Counted from the stretch's first letter, positions 7,734 to 17,889 are shown. The stretch: DNA of 64,000 bases from Massilia sp. Mn16-1_5 (GCF_004798585.1 NZ_PPXQ01000002.1:124001-188000); one strand, 5' to 3'. Program-made: numbers and translations. Notes: generated by a model not told the origin, from the letters alone.

Positions 7734-9182
7734 TCACTGTAGCTTCCCGCTGCGCCCGAGCGCGTTGAGGAAGGCGCGGGCGACGCGCATGCCGTTATCG
7801 TAGGACACGCCGGACACGTCGAGCCGGCTCTGCAGGCTGGCCTGGGCATCGTCGGTACTGGCTGTCAGCAGGGTGAAGTTGTACAGCCCCGGGAACTTGC
7901 GGTAGGCCCGCACGCAGGTGACGGCACGCAGCGGCAGGTTATTGGTGCGCACGTAGCGCTCGCTGCAGAGCGGACCCGTCAGGCGCACGTCGCGCGTACG
8001 GCCGAGGCGGTCGAGGCCGAACTGGCTGCTGGCCAGGGCCGCGAAACGCAGCGGATGCAAGCTCATCGAACGCAGGTACTGGTGGCTCATGGCCACTTGC
8101 CCGGTCTGCTGGGTGTCCGAGACATAGATCGCCGATTCCATCGCGCAGTTGAGCGTATCGGAGCTGAAGGAGACGTCCGCCATCGCATTCGAGCGGCCCC
8201 AGCAGCGTACCTGGCCGGACTCGCGCACCGGTACCCGGTAGGGGCCCATGTTCTTGATCGAGAGCGGGGAATCGAGCAGGCGCCCGACCATGGCGCGCTG
8301 GTGCGCCAGCAATTGCTCGGCGATGAGGGGATTGAAGTCCTTGGGCGCCGCGCGCTGCTTGGCAACGCGGCGCAGCAATTCCTGCGCGTACCCGACCGGC
8401 ACCAGGAAGCTGACTGCCTCGCCGTCGCGCCGCTTCGATACATTGATCCCGGCCACAGTCCCGCTCGAGGTCACGCTCGGCCCGCCGCTCATGCCCGAAT
8501 TGATCGGGCCGCTGAAAATCAGCTGGTCGTAGAAGCTGCGGCTGACCACGCCGTTATAGGCGCCTTCCGAAATGGCGAAGCCCAGGTCGAGCGGATTGCC
8601 GAGCGAGTACAGGTCCTGGCCCTGGATCAGTTTCACCGGCTTTTCCGGAACGATGAAAAAGCCGGTGCCGTTGCGGTTCACGCGCAGCACCGCCAGGTCG
8701 TGCAGCACGTCCACGGCCAGCAGTTCGACCGGGCCATGCTCGCCGTTGGTGTCGACGTATTCGCCGGCATACACCTCGGGATCGAGCGCCATCTGCGAGA
8801 CCACGTGGTAATTCGTCAGCACCAGGTTGCTGGTGCCGACCAGGAAGCCCGAGCCCACCGTCGACTGGGTGCGGCCGTTTTTCAGCAGCATGCGGATCTG
8901 CAGCAGATCGGCCTGGGCCGACGAGTACAGCTGCTGGGCGGCCGAGGAGGGCGGCGGCAGGGCGGTGGTGGTATCGAGTTCGCCGGGACCGGGCGCGGGC
9001 GGGGTGGCGCCGGGTGGCGTGACGGGCGGCAGCGCCGGCGATGTGGCGGCGGGCGGCGCCTCCGGCTTGGCCGCCTGCGCCGCGGCTGCCCGCACGCGTG
9101 CCGGGTGCGCGCCGGCCGGCGCGGTGGCGCCGGCGTGGCTGCTCAGGACTACACCGAAAACGAGGCTGGCGGCAAGTTTCAT
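7734..9182 (-). CDS. Exported trypsin-like serine protease (S1C/HtrA-like), no PDZ seen
   Basis: The 482-residue product has a signal peptide (MKLAASLVFGVVLSSHAGAT), an Ala/Pro-rich linker to about residue 80, then a chymotrypsin-fold protease. The catalytic triad is visible: His126 in LTNYHVV, Asp162 in HDLAVL, Ser232 in NSGMSGGPS. The ~210 residues after the protease domain do not show a recognisable PDZ domain and instead hold an unknown domain with several cysteines. It should act in the periplasm or outside. It is the first gene of a pair with the FHA membrane protein. The HtrA family degrades misfolded envelope proteins, but the missing PDZ means a different substrate-recognition mode. 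Confidence 0.85.
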   Translation of the reverse strand: MKLAASLVFGVVLSSHAGATAPAGAHPARVRAAAAQAAKPEAPPAATSPALPPVTPPGATPPAPGPGELDTTTALPPPSSAAQQLYSSAQADLLQIRMLLKNGRTQSTVGSGFLVGTSNLVLTNYHVVSQMALDPEVYAGEYVDTNGEHGPVELLAVDVLHDLAVLRVNRNGTGFFIVPEKPVKLIQGQDLYSLGNPLDLGFAISEGAYNGVVSRSFYDQLIFSGPINSGMSGGPSVTSSGTVAGINVSKRRDGEAVSFLVPVGYAQELLRRVAKQRAAPKDFNPLIAEQLLAHQRAMVGRLLDSPLSIKNMGPYRVPVRESGQVRCWGRSNAMADVSFSSDTLNCAMESAIYVSDTQQTGQVAMSHQYLRSMSLHPLRFAALASSQFGLDRLGRTRDVRLTGPLCSERYVRTNNLPLRAVTCVRAYRKFPGLYNFTLLTASTDDAQASLQSRLDVSGVSYDNGMRVARAFLNALGRSGKLQ

Positions 9183-9307
9183 GGCGGTGGCGACGGCGCG
9201 GGCAGCGCCGCACGCGGGAAGCCACCCTGCACCTCAGCAGTCAGCGAGCGCTCGATGCGCGCTCAGTAAGTGCTATCTTGCCACCACACTAAGTTATCTG
9301 CAGAACG

Positions 9308-9958
9308 TTACAGTTCGCCATCTTCGGCAATCGCTGCCGACGGGGTGCTCATCATGTGGCCGAGCTTGGCCTGCTTGGTGTCGAGGTAGCCCGTGTTGAA
9401 GGCATTCCGGTTGACCAGCAGCGGCACCCGTTCCGTCACCTCGATGCCGAGGCGCGCCAGGGCGTCGATCTTGCGCGGATTGTTGGTCATCAGCTTGACC
9501 TGCCTGATGCCGAACTGTTCCAGCATCGGCAGGCACAGTTCATAGTTGCGGGCGTCGGCATGGAAACCGAGCTGCAGGTTGGCCTCGACCGTATCGGCGC
9601 CGGCTTCCTGCAGGCGGTAGGCGCGGATCTTGTTCACCAGGCCGATACCGCGGCCTTCCTGGCGCAGGTAGAGCAGCACGCCGCGGCCTTCGGCGGCGAT
9701 GCGTTTCAGGGCGCCCTCGAGCTGGGCGCCGCAGTCGCAGCGCTGCGAGAACAGGACATCGCCGGTCAGGCATTCCGAATGCACGCGCGCCAGCACCGGT
9801 TCGCCGTTGCCGATGTCGCCCAGGGCCATGGCCAGGTGTTCCTTGCCGGTGGAATGCTCGACGAAAGCGTGCAGCGTGAACTGGGCCCACGGCGTGGGCA
9901 GCGCGCAGGACGTGACGTAGTCGAGCAGGGGAGCGGCGGGCGTTGCGTTGTTGGACAT
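9308..9958 (-). CDS. ribA: GTP cyclohydrolase II
   Basis: RibA converts GTP to 2,5-diamino-6-ribosylamino-4(3H)-pyrimidinone 5'-phosphate with release of formate, the first step of riboflavin synthesis. The 216-residue stand-alone enzyme has the zinc ligands Cys63, Cys74 and Cys76 ([17 protein letters not shown]), the catalytic [17 protein letters not shown], and LMTNNPRKI near the C-terminus. There is no fused RibB domain. The ATG at 9958 starts the family-length protein; the same frame stays open upstream through the antisense of the kinase gene, which is a high-GC artefact. It is divergent from the histidine kinase gene and I see no FMN riboswitch in the 141-bp spacer. Confidence 0.96.
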   Translation of the reverse strand: MSNNATPAAPLLDYVTSCALPTPWAQFTLHAFVEHSTGKEHLAMALGDIGNGEPVLARVHSECLTGDVLFSQRCDCGAQLEGALKRIAAEGRGVLLYLRQEGRGIGLVNKIRAYRLQEAGADTVEANLQLGFHADARNYELCLPMLEQFGIRQVKLMTNNPRKIDALARLGIEVTERVPLLVNRNAFNTGYLDTKQAKLGHMMSTPSAAIAEDGEL

Positions 9959-10099
9959 GCTGTGTTCTGGTGCGGTTGGATGTAACCAGTAAGTATAAGA
10001 GAAATCGGCCGCGGCCGTGCGACCGGTGGCCGTGCCAGTCCCCGCGCGCCCCGGCACATGGTACTCTTGCACCATAGTAAATATGTAGTAAATGAGCTG

Positions 10100-12424
10100 A
10101 TGCACATGGACCGTTCTTCGACTTCCCAGCCAGCCGCGACTGGCGCCACCGCACGCAAGCCGGCCCGGCGCGGCCTGGGCACCTGGCTGGCGCTGGCCTT
10201 CTCGCTGCTGTCGATCTTCCTTACCGTGCTGATGGTCGAGGTGGTCGACGTGGCGGCCACCAGGCAGATCGAGGCCAGTATCGGCCAGGGCTTGCGCGAA
10301 CTGGCGGTGCAGGCGGCCGACAAGCTCGAACGCGGCATGTACACGCGCTACCGCGAGGTGCGGCTGCTGGCGCAGCGGCGCGACCTGGCACCCGCAAGCA
10401 ACGACCTGGCCGAGCGCCGGGCGGTGCTGGACAGCATCAAGCAATCCTACGAATACTACGACTGGATCGGCATGGCCGGCCTCGACGGCCGGGTGCAGGT
10501 CGCCGCCGGCGGCCTGCTCGAAGGCGCCGACGTATCGCAGCGGCCCTGGTTCGGCAACGCCCTCAAGGGCATCCATGTCGGCGACGTGCACGAGGCGGTG
10601 CTGCTGGCCAAACTGTTGCCGCGCCAGGAGGGCGAGCCGCGCCGCTTCGTCGACGTCGCCTTTCCCTACAAGGATGCGCAGGGCAAGACCATCGGCGTGC
10701 TCGGCGCCCACCTGTCCTGGCAATGGGCGCGCTCCATCGAGCGTTCGGTAATCGCGCCGCTTGCCACGCGCGGCAAGGTCGACGCCCTGATCATCGGCAA
10801 CAATGGCACTGTGCTGCTGGGGCCAAGCGGACTGCAGGGCAAGAAGCTGGACCTGCCCAGCCTGCGCGCGGCAGAGCGCCAGGATGCCGGCTACCTGGTC
10901 GAGCGCTGGCCGGATGGCACCTCCTATCTGGTGGGTTTCAGCCGCGGCCGCGGTTTCGATGCCTATCCGGGCCTGGGTTGGACCGTGCTGGTGCGCCAGG
11001 CCGAGCTCGACGCCTACGCGCCAGCCAGGGAGCTGCGCCGGCGCGCCCTGATCAGCGGGCTGGCGCTGGCGGCGCTGTTCTCGATCGCCGGCGTGGTGCT
11101 GGCGCGCTACATCACGCGCCCGCTGGGCCGCCTGGTGAGCGAGGCCGAGCGCATCCGCGGCGGCGAGAACGTGCCGCTCGTGTCGGGACGGGGCAGCTAT
11201 GTCGAGGTCGAGACCCTGTCCGCCACCCTGAACGCGCTGCTGAGCGACCTGCGCCAGCGCCGCCACGAACTGAAGGGCGTGAACGCCACGCTCGAGGCGC
11301 GCGTCGAGGAGCGGACGCGCGAAATGGAGCGCGCCCTGGTTGCCGTGCGCGCCAGCGAACAGCGCATCGGCGCCATCGTCGAGGCGGCCCAGGATGCCTT
11401 CGTCGGCGTCGACATGCGCGGGCTGGTCACCGACTGGAACAGCGCGGCCGAGCGCATGTTCGGCTGGAAACGGTCCGAGGTGCTGGGCTGGCCGATGCCG
11501 GAACTGATCGTGCCCGAGCGCTTCCGCCCCAGCACCTATAAAGCGATCGAGATGGTGCGCGCGACCGGCTACAGCCCGCTGCTCGAGCGCCGCGTCGAGC
11601 GCCTGGTGATCGACCGCCAGGGCGTCGAATTCCCGATCGAGATGACGGCCGGGCTGGCCAGCGGCGGCGAGGGCAGCTTCTTTGCCGTCTTCCTGCACGA
11701 CATCTCCGAGCGCAGGAAAGTCGAGCAGCTGAAAAGCGAATTCGTCGCCACCGTCTCGCACGAACTGCGCACCCCGCTGACCTCGATCCGCGCTTCGCTC
11801 TCGATGCTGGCCGACGGCATCGCGGGCGACTTGCCGCCCGATGTCGCCGGCCTGGTCATGATCGCGCACGACAGTTGCGAGCGCCTCGTGCGCCTGGTGA
11901 ACGACGTGCTCGACATCCAGAAGATCGAGGCCGGCAGCATGCAGTTCGAGCGCCACGCCCAGCCGCTGCTGCCGGTGGCCGAGCATGCGCTGGCCGGGAT
12001 GCAGGGATACGCGGGCCAGATGGGCGTCGTCCTGCAGCTGGAGTGCGACCCGGCCGCGCGCGACCTGTCGGCTGCGATCGACCACGACCGCCTGGTGCAG
12101 GTGCTGACGAACCTGCTGTCGAATGCGATCAAGTTCTCGCCGCGCGGCGGCCGCGTGACGCTGGCGCTGTGCCTGCATGCGGGCCGCGCGCGCCTCTCGG
12201 TGCGCGACCAGGGCAGCGGCATCCCGCCGGCCTTCCAGCCGCGCGTGTTCCAGCGATTTGCCCAGGCTGATGGCGCCGATACGCGCCAGAAGGGCGGCAC
12301 GGGGCTGGGGCTGTCGATCAGCAAGAGCCTGGTCGAGGAACATGGCGGGCAGATCAGTTTCGAGACGGCGCCGGGTGCCGGGACGACTTTCCATGTCGAT
12401 TTGCCGCTGGCGCCGGCGCCGTGA
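10100..12424 (+). CDS. Membrane histidine kinase, Cache-HAMP-PAS-HisKA-HATPase
   Basis: The 774-residue sensor kinase has transmembrane helix 1 (about residues 25-48), a periplasmic Cache-like sensor domain (about 50-310), helix 2 (about 315-335), HAMP (starting at ITRPLGRL), a PAS domain (about 415-535, [11 protein letters not shown]), HisKA with phosphoacceptor His554 in [11 protein letters not shown], and a HATPase_c domain with N box [10 protein letters not shown] and G boxes DQGSGIP and [10 protein letters not shown]. No response regulator gene is adjacent, so it is an orphan kinase here. Two ATGs (10100, 10106) are possible; the ribosome site is weak. Two TAGTAAAT repeats 11 bp apart (10075, 10086) lie just upstream. 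Ligand unknown. Confidence 0.92.
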   Translation: MHMDRSSTSQPAATGATARKPARRGLGTWLALAFSLLSIFLTVLMVEVVDVAATRQIEASIGQGLRELAVQAADKLERGMYTRYREVRLLAQRRDLAPASNDLAERRAVLDSIKQSYEYYDWIGMAGLDGRVQVAAGGLLEGADVSQRPWFGNALKGIHVGDVHEAVLLAKLLPRQEGEPRRFVDVAFPYKDAQGKTIGVLGAHLSWQWARSIERSVIAPLATRGKVDALIIGNNGTVLLGPSGLQGKKLDLPSLRAAERQDAGYLVERWPDGTSYLVGFSRGRGFDAYPGLGWTVLVRQAELDAYAPARELRRRALISGLALAALFSIAGVVLARYITRPLGRLVSEAERIRGGENVPLVSGRGSYVEVETLSATLNALLSDLRQRRHELKGVNATLEARVEERTREMERALVAVRASEQRIGAIVEAAQDAFVGVDMRGLVTDWNSAAERMFGWKRSEVLGWPMPELIVPERFRPSTYKAIEMVRATGYSPLLERRVERLVIDRQGVEFPIEMTAGLASGGEGSFFAVFLHDISERRKVEQLKSEFVATVSHELRTPLTSIRASLSMLADGIAGDLPPDVAGLVMIAHDSCERLVRLVNDVLDIQKIEAGSMQFERHAQPLLPVAEHALAGMQGYAGQMGVVLQLECDPAARDLSAAIDHDRLVQVLTNLLSNAIKFSPRGGRVTLALCLHAGRARLSVRDQGSGIPPAFQPRVFQRFAQADGADTRQKGGTGLGLSISKSLVEEHGGQISFETAPGAGTTFHVDLPLAPAP

Positions 12425-12440
12425 AACCAGAAAGTAAAGC

Positions 12441-13697
12441 TCAGACCGCCGCAGCCTGGCGCCCTTGGAGTTCCTTGTTGACTTGCGTGACCAGGAACGC
12501 GGCCACGATGGTGGTACCGACGACCACGTAGCCGACGTGCGGGAAGCCTTGCAGCTTGCCGTTTGCACCCGTGCTGACGAGGTGGCCGGCGATGATGGCG
12601 GCCAGGCCGCCGGACAATTGCTGCAGCGAGGAGCTGATGGCATTGAACGAGCCTCGCATATGCTGCTCGGGGACCGACGCTGCCAAGGCCTGGTACGGAA
12701 TCATGCGCGAGAAAATGCCGAGGAACATGACGACATTCACGGCGATCACGACCGGCAAGGGCACGGGCGGCAGGTGCGTGTAGGTCAGCACCATGACGAT
12801 CGTCACCGCGGTGCCGAAATAAAACACAGGCATCTTGCCGAATCGATCGGCCAGCTTTCCGATCAGCGGACCCACGAAAATCGTGCACAGCCCCGTGATC
12901 AGATAAATCGTCGGCAGGCGGTCCAGGCCGATGCCCAGGTTGTTGACGGTGAAGACGCTGCTGAACGGCATCAGCATGAAGCCGCCGGTGGCGAGTAAAC
13001 ACGTGGTGGCCAGTGCAGGCAAGTGGCGCCGATCGGTTACGGTGGCGATCAGGTGTTGCAATGCGTTCGAGCGTGACTGTCCTTGCAGGTGAGCGTCGAC
13101 CGGTTGCAGGCGCCAGGCGAGCACGACGCCGCCTATGGCGCCGATGCCGACGATGAGGAAAAACGGTGCATGCCAGCTGAAATGGTTCGATAAATACAGC
13201 GCGACCGGGATGCCCATCACCTGGCTTGCGGCGAACGCGGTCTGGATGATGCCCATCACGCGGCCGCGCAAATTGGGCGCAAACAGGTCGGTAGCAATGG
13301 CCAGCAACACCGAGCCGATCACGCCGCCGAAGAGGCCGGTGACGATGCGCGCGGCCAGCATCGCTTCGAACGAGCGCGCCAGGCCGCACCACAGCGTGCC
13401 GCAGATGAAACCGGCATAGAAGAACAACAGTAATTTCTTGCGGTCGAAGCGGTCGGCAAAGCCTGCTGCCAGCAAGCCGGACAGGCCGGCACTGAACGCA
13501 TACGCCGACACCACGATGCCGAAGCGCGCCGGCGAAATGCCGAGTGAGGGCATGATCACAGCGCCGAGCGGCGACATCACCATGAAGTCGAGGATGACGG
13601 CGAACTGCAGAAAGGCAAGCAGGCCGGCCACGAACTTCTGGTAGCCGGTGAACGGGACGGTGGCGGGTTGAGCGGTTTTCTTATCGAGGGCTAGCAT
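12441..13697 (-). CDS. MFS transporter, DHA1/AraJ-like
   Basis: The 418-residue inner-membrane protein has twelve predicted helices. The loop 2-3 motif appears as [19 protein letters not shown], and the helix-5 motif C-like region is [25 protein letters not shown]. Opening with [17 protein letters not shown], where the conserved Asp sits in helix 1, fits the drug:H+ antiporter-1 or AraJ-like group, so export of a small hydrophobic compound or sugar is likely but the substrate is unknown. An AGGAA site lies 5 bp before the ATG. It converges on the kinase gene with a 16-bp gap and appears monocistronic. Confidence 0.87.
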   Translation of the reverse strand: MLALDKKTAQPATVPFTGYQKFVAGLLAFLQFAVILDFMVMSPLGAVIMPSLGISPARFGIVVSAYAFSAGLSGLLAAGFADRFDRKKLLLFFYAGFICGTLWCGLARSFEAMLAARIVTGLFGGVIGSVLLAIATDLFAPNLRGRVMGIIQTAFAASQVMGIPVALYLSNHFSWHAPFFLIVGIGAIGGVVLAWRLQPVDAHLQGQSRSNALQHLIATVTDRRHLPALATTCLLATGGFMLMPFSSVFTVNNLGIGLDRLPTIYLITGLCTIFVGPLIGKLADRFGKMPVFYFGTAVTIVMVLTYTHLPPVPLPVVIAVNVVMFLGIFSRMIPYQALAASVPEQHMRGSFNAISSSLQQLSGGLAAIIAGHLVSTGANGKLQGFPHVGYVVVGTTIVAAFLVTQVNKELQGRQAAAV

Positions 13698-13810
13698 GAA
13701 GTTCCTGGTTGACGTGAGCGCCCCTGCGCGCTGCGATACGCGGGCAATGCCGCAATATACTGAATTTCGGCCTTTTGCTCATTTGCTCCCGTACGTTGCC
13801 GGCCGAAGGC

Positions 13811-13854
13811 GCTTTCGGCGGACTCGATGTCCGCTCACGACCCGCAAAGCGGAC
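13811..13854. repeat. Nested inverted repeats (GCGGAC/GTCCGC) in intergenic region
   Basis: The spacer 13698-13929 holds no gene. GCGGAC (13818-13823) pairs with GTCCGC (13829-13834), and the same GTCCGCT (13829-13835) can instead pair with AGCGGAC (13848-13854). The two hairpins are therefore mutually exclusive. It looks like a dispersed intergenic palindrome, but no second copy occurs in the window. Confidence 0.5.
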
Positions 13855-13929
13855 GTGCCGACAGCACAGCTTCTTCCCCCGCTCGCGGGGCGCTGGCAGA
13901 TCGTGCGCTTCACTTGAACTCCACATTAG

Positions 13930-14634
13930 CTACTTGTTCGATTTCTCAGCCTCGTTCGGCTCCTCTCCGGGTTTGTAGCGTGGCGCGGGTTGTGGCAGGA
14001 GGAAGAAGGCAACGCACAGTAGTGCAATGGCCACTCCGATGCGCGGCGCCACGATCACAAGGGGAACTGCAGCGATCTGGACCAGCGTCGCAGCGCCGTA
14101 GCGGCGCGTCATCTGCTGGAGGAAATCGGGCGCCAACCGTTCGTCCATCAGCCTGCGGCCTGGCATTGCATAGAACCATTTCGACATCCAGGCGGAGGCA
14201 GTCAGGGCAAGACCGGTAACCAGGGTCACTGACGCGACGGGCTCGAAGCCCGTGCCGAGGTGGAAGCACCAGACGCGGATTGGATAAGGAATGACAATGA
14301 TCGCCAGTATGAACAGGAGGTTGATCGTGCCGAACCAGTGATCAGTCTTGGCATAAATGCGACCCGTATAATGGTGCTGCAGCCAGTAGGCGCCGATCAC
14401 GACATAGCAGAGAACAAGCGCGAGAAATTCGCGCCACTGCTCCGCCATGGCGCGTGCCAGGTCGCTGTAGCCATGTGCGCCCTCGGGAGATCCGGGGACC
14501 TTGATCTCGACGATCAGCAGGGTCAGCGCGATTGCGAAAACCGCGTCGCTGAATCCCTCGAAGCGGTCAAGTCCGCGCTCGGCACCATGCGTTTCCGCGT
14601 CGGTCAATTGGTTACGTTTATTGCGTAACATCAT
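13930..14634 (-). CDS. TMEM175-family (DUF1211) putative potassium channel
   Basis: The 234-residue protein has about six transmembrane helices. Helix 1 carries the family signature RFEGFSDAVFAIALTLLIVEI, shown here in part: the FSDAVFAIA core follows RFEG. In characterised bacterial TMEM175 proteins, which are tetrameric K+ channels lacking the usual selectivity filter, this helix lines the pore. The second signature-like stretch, YWLQHHYTGRIY, is also present. The ATG at 14634 has AAGGA 5 bp upstream; an earlier ATG at 14652 has none. The tail is charged and cytoplasmic. It stands alone between intergenic regions; no regulator is evident. Ion selectivity is inferred from the family only. 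Confidence 0.88.
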   Translation of the reverse strand: MMLRNKRNQLTDAETHGAERGLDRFEGFSDAVFAIALTLLIVEIKVPGSPEGAHGYSDLARAMAEQWREFLALVLCYVVIGAYWLQHHYTGRIYAKTDHWFGTINLLFILAIIVIPYPIRVWCFHLGTGFEPVASVTLVTGLALTASAWMSKWFYAMPGRRLMDERLAPDFLQQMTRRYGAATLVQIAAVPLVIVAPRIGVAIALLCVAFFLLPQPAPRYKPGEEPNEAEKSNK

Positions 14635-14787
14635 CTGAGTCCTTTCTCGCATACCGGAGCCGCCCCGAGCAAATTAGGCGCTCAAAGTATGACCGCTTTT
14701 GGCCGTTAGCGACGCTCCGAGTGGCTCAGTGTACGCACTTCGCTGCTTTCCGGGTAAAGAAGGGTAGATCACTACCTCTTATGCCCG

Positions 14788-16452
14788 TCATTGCCAGCGC
14801 CAACCGTGCAGCGCCAGCCCCCCGAACGAGGACCAGGCCGAGAAATCGCGCTCCAGCCGCGGCAGCAGCGCGCGCAGCCGCTCCGGATTGCCGTGGAAGC
14901 TGGTGGCGCTGCCGTCCAGCGTACGCTCGCCCGAGAGGCGATACAGGGTGCCGGCCGTGGTTTTTACCGGCTGGCGCAGCAGCACCAGTACCGGCGTTTT
15001 GCCGACCTGCGCCACCAGCAGCGATCCTGACTCGTCGGCGTCGGCCCGCACGTAGCGCCGTTGCAGTTCCGGCGCTACCCGGCCGGCTTCCAGGGCAATG
15101 TGCACGCCCTTGCCGTGCCGGGTACCCCAGTCGAGGAAGGGCACGGCGAAGCGGACAATCTGGTCCGGATCGGTGCGGTAGTCCATCACGGCCAGGCCGT
15201 CGGACGTTTTCGCCAGGCCGTCGAGCAGGGCGCGCTTGTCCCACCACCAGAAGGGCACGACGAATTCAAGCGGCATGCCGCCGGCCGCCGCATGCAGCGC
15301 CTGCGCCATGGCCAGGTATTCGCGGTCGCGCAGGTCCGGGTCCAGCACGGTGTCGTCCAGCAGATAAGGTTCGACGTCGAACTGCATGGCGCGCAGGCGT
15401 TCCTCGGGTTTCGCGGCGCGGTTGTAGGCGGCGTAGGCGCGGGCGCGGTCCACGGTGGCGGCGCGCTGCGAGGGCAGCACCATGTGCGGGTCGCCTTCGA
15501 CCGCCGTGACGGCGATGCCGGCCTGCCCGGCGCGGCGCACGAAGGCAGCCAGGCGGTCCGGTTCACGTACGCGGGCGCCCTCGAGCGGCACGACGATGAA
15601 CAGTTCGCGCACGGCTTCGCGCCTGGCCCAGGCCAGCAGCGCATCGGGCTTGTCACGCCATTCGGCGCGTTCCCAGATCCAGGTGGCGCGTGGTTGCGGC
15701 TTCCCGGGGACAGGTTCCAGGCTCAGCGCATCCAGCGTGAGCGTGGCAGCGTTCGATGGGCACAGGAGCACGAACTGGCGCCAGCCGGCACGATCGAGCG
15801 CGGCCGGCAGCGCCAGCGTGGCTGCGCCCTTGGCGGCATCGAGGTCGCCGAGCGCATGGGAGGTTTCGCGCGCAGCCGAGGCCTCGTCCGCGGCCTGCAG
15901 GCTGAACGTACCATTGGCGCTGTAGCGCGCCGCCAGGCGCAGTTCGGCCAGCGGCAGCTGCCAGGGACCGTCGATCAGCACCCCGGCCGCGCGCGTGCCG
16001 GCGCCGCAAGCCAGGCGCAGCTTGCCGTCGGCATGCTCGGCGCGCACCCGCTCTTCCACTCCGAACGGACGCACGCGCGCTTCACCCAGCAAGTTGGCGC
16101 GCAGCGGTACCGGGCGCCGCTGCGGCACGGCGCCGGGCCGGTCGGGTTGCGGCAGGTCGTGGCTGGATGGCGCGAACGGCTTGTTGCCGACCGCGCCATA
16201 GAGCAGGATGGTGCGCGCCGGCGTATCGCCGGGGGCGAGCGGATACAGGCTTTCCACCTGGGACGCATCGACGCCGAGCGCGCTCGCGCGACAGCCCGGC
16301 AGTTGCGGCGCGCTGCTTACCGCCAGCACGCTGCCGTCCGCCAACTTGACCTGCACGCCGTCCTTCGGCGCCGCGTCGGCCGGGCACAGGTGCAGGTAAG
16401 CGGCGTGCGCGGAAGACGACATCAGGAGCAAAGCGGCCAGCAGCGCTTTCAT
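14788..16452 (-). CDS. Exported TIM-barrel-like protein, possible GH18-like glycan hydrolase
   Basis: The 554-residue product has a signal peptide (MKALLAALLLMSSSAHA). The N-terminal half (to about residue 260) looks like beta-sandwich carbohydrate-binding sequence. The C-terminal half alternates helices and strands like a TIM barrel. At a position suiting strand 4 is MQFDVEPY (Asp359, Glu361), a DxE pattern, and at a position suiting strand 6 is VMDYR (Met423-Arg426), the M-x-Y pattern of GH18-type enzymes. I do not recognise a named family, so catalytic activity is inference. Its start overlaps the glycosyltransferase stop by 4 bp, so it probably acts on, or helps export, that enzyme's polysaccharide. 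Confidence 0.7.
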   Translation of the reverse strand: MKALLAALLLMSSSAHAAYLHLCPADAAPKDGVQVKLADGSVLAVSSAPQLPGCRASALGVDASQVESLYPLAPGDTPARTILLYGAVGNKPFAPSSHDLPQPDRPGAVPQRRPVPLRANLLGEARVRPFGVEERVRAEHADGKLRLACGAGTRAAGVLIDGPWQLPLAELRLAARYSANGTFSLQAADEASAARETSHALGDLDAAKGAATLALPAALDRAGWRQFVLLCPSNAATLTLDALSLEPVPGKPQPRATWIWERAEWRDKPDALLAWARREAVRELFIVVPLEGARVREPDRLAAFVRRAGQAGIAVTAVEGDPHMVLPSQRAATVDRARAYAAYNRAAKPEERLRAMQFDVEPYLLDDTVLDPDLRDREYLAMAQALHAAAGGMPLEFVVPFWWWDKRALLDGLAKTSDGLAVMDYRTDPDQIVRFAVPFLDWGTRHGKGVHIALEAGRVAPELQRRYVRADADESGSLLVAQVGKTPVLVLLRQPVKTTAGTLYRLSGERTLDGSATSFHGNPERLRALLPRLERDFSAWSSFGGLALHGWRWQ

Positions 16453-17882
16453 GGCCCGCGGGGCGGCACGCCGGCGCCTTCCTCGCCGATGCCCTTGCGT
16501 TTCATCGCACCCCAGGTCGCCTCCTTCTGGCGCAGCCAGCGCCACAGGCCGACCAGGCGCCACCAGGTATTGAGCTGGCGGTAGCCGAAGTTCTCGAGGA
16601 TCACGATCAATCCCAGCATGAGCAGCTGCTTGCCGCGCGGGTAGAGGTGGAAGGACATCTCTTCCAGCAGCAGCCCGGACGCCGACAGCAAAATGCCCAG
16701 TCCCAGCGCCACGAACAGGAAGGCGCCAAAGGCTTCCCAGGAGATCGCGCCGGTGAGGAAGGCAAAGACCATGAAGATGTAGCCGCCCAGTTCGATCACC
16801 GGTCCGAGCCACTCGAAGAACAGCATGAAGGGAAACGCGACCCAGCCGGCGACGCCGCCGTTACGCGAGAACATCAGGCCCCAGTTCGCGTTCAGGCTTT
16901 CGGCCAGGCCGCGCTGCCAGCGCACGCGCTGGTTCTTCAGCGTCGCCATGTCTTCCGGGGCTTCGGTCCAGCACACCGGATCGGGCACGAATTCGATGCG
17001 GTAGGGCTGGCCCTTTTCACGCAGGGTGCGGTGCATGCGCACGACGAGTTCCATGTCTTCGCCGATAGTATTCGGGCGGTAGCCGCCGGCCAGCACCACG
17101 GCATCCTTCTTGAAGATGCCGAAGGCGCCCGAGATGATCAGCATGCCGTTCAGCGCCGACCAGCCGAGGCGCCCGAACAGGAAGGCGCGCAGGTATTCGA
17201 CCACCTGGAACAGCGCCAGCGGGCTGCGCGGCAGGCCGACCTTGGTCAGGAAACCGCCGCTGACTTCGCAGCCGTTGGCCACGCGCACGGTACCGCCGGT
17301 GGCGACCATGGTCGGGTCGCGCAGGAAGGGCTCCGTCACTTTCGCCAGGCTGTCGCGCTGCAGGATGGAGTCGGCGTCGACGCCGCAGAACAGCGGATAG
17401 CGCGAGGCGTTGATGCCGGCGTTGAGCGAGTCGGCCTTGCCGCCGTTGACCTTGTCGATCACGCGCACGTTCGGGTAGCGCGTGGAGCGGTAGATCTGGC
17501 GCACCTCCTTGGTCGGGATCGTGCGGCGGTAGGCTTCGGGGAAGGGCAGCAGGGCGAACTCGCGCTGCAGCACTTCCAGGGTCTTGTCCTTCGAGCCGTC
17601 GTTGATGATCACGATCTCGAATTCGGCGTAGCTCAGCTGCAGCATCGAGCGGATCGAGGCGGCGATCGTCGCTTCCTCGTTGTAGGCGGGGACCAGGATG
17701 CTGACCGGCGGCTCCAGGCCGGAGTACGCCCGCGGCAGGTCGCCCAGGAACTGCTCCTGGCCACGCCGGTGCAATGCCCGCAGCGAGAATAGGTTTAATA
17801 ACAAGTAGCCGCCGTTCAGCGCCACGAAGAAGCAGAGCACGAACCAGGTGACGAAGGCGACGATGACGTGTTCGGTATTCAT
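16449..17882 (-). CDS. Membrane glycosyltransferase family 2, PgaC/hyaluronan-synthase-like
   Basis: The 477-residue processive-type GT2 has an N-terminal helix (about 8-30), a cytoplasmic GT-A domain, and about four C-terminal helices. Key residues are visible: IINDGSKD and the KVNGGKADSLN segment for UDP-sugar binding, DADS, the catalytic-base GEDMEL, and QRVRWQRG (QxxRW), which marks polymerising synthases such as PgaC, BcsA and HasA. It should polymerise a sugar from a nucleotide-sugar donor and extrude it through the inner membrane. No PilZ domain is seen. It sits 7 bp after the HEAT-repeat gene and overlaps the exported protein gene. The sugar is unknown. Confidence 0.9.
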   Translation of the reverse strand: MNTEHVIVAFVTWFVLCFFVALNGGYLLLNLFSLRALHRRGQEQFLGDLPRAYSGLEPPVSILVPAYNEEATIAASIRSMLQLSYAEFEIVIINDGSKDKTLEVLQREFALLPFPEAYRRTIPTKEVRQIYRSTRYPNVRVIDKVNGGKADSLNAGINASRYPLFCGVDADSILQRDSLAKVTEPFLRDPTMVATGGTVRVANGCEVSGGFLTKVGLPRSPLALFQVVEYLRAFLFGRLGWSALNGMLIISGAFGIFKKDAVVLAGGYRPNTIGEDMELVVRMHRTLREKGQPYRIEFVPDPVCWTEAPEDMATLKNQRVRWQRGLAESLNANWGLMFSRNGGVAGWVAFPFMLFFEWLGPVIELGGYIFMVFAFLTGAISWEAFGAFLFVALGLGILLSASGLLLEEMSFHLYPRGKQLLMLGLIVILENFGYRQLNTWWRLVGLWRWLRQKEATWGAMKRKGIGEEGAGVPPRGP

Positions 17883-17889
17883 GCGAGGC

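Noticed and set aside
9308..12643. Very long minus-strand open frame (over 1,100 codons) through ribA and antisense to the histidine kinase gene
   Set aside because: Only the ribA part (9308-9958) has protein-like sequence. The remainder is the complement of a clear kinase gene and is open because of high GC.
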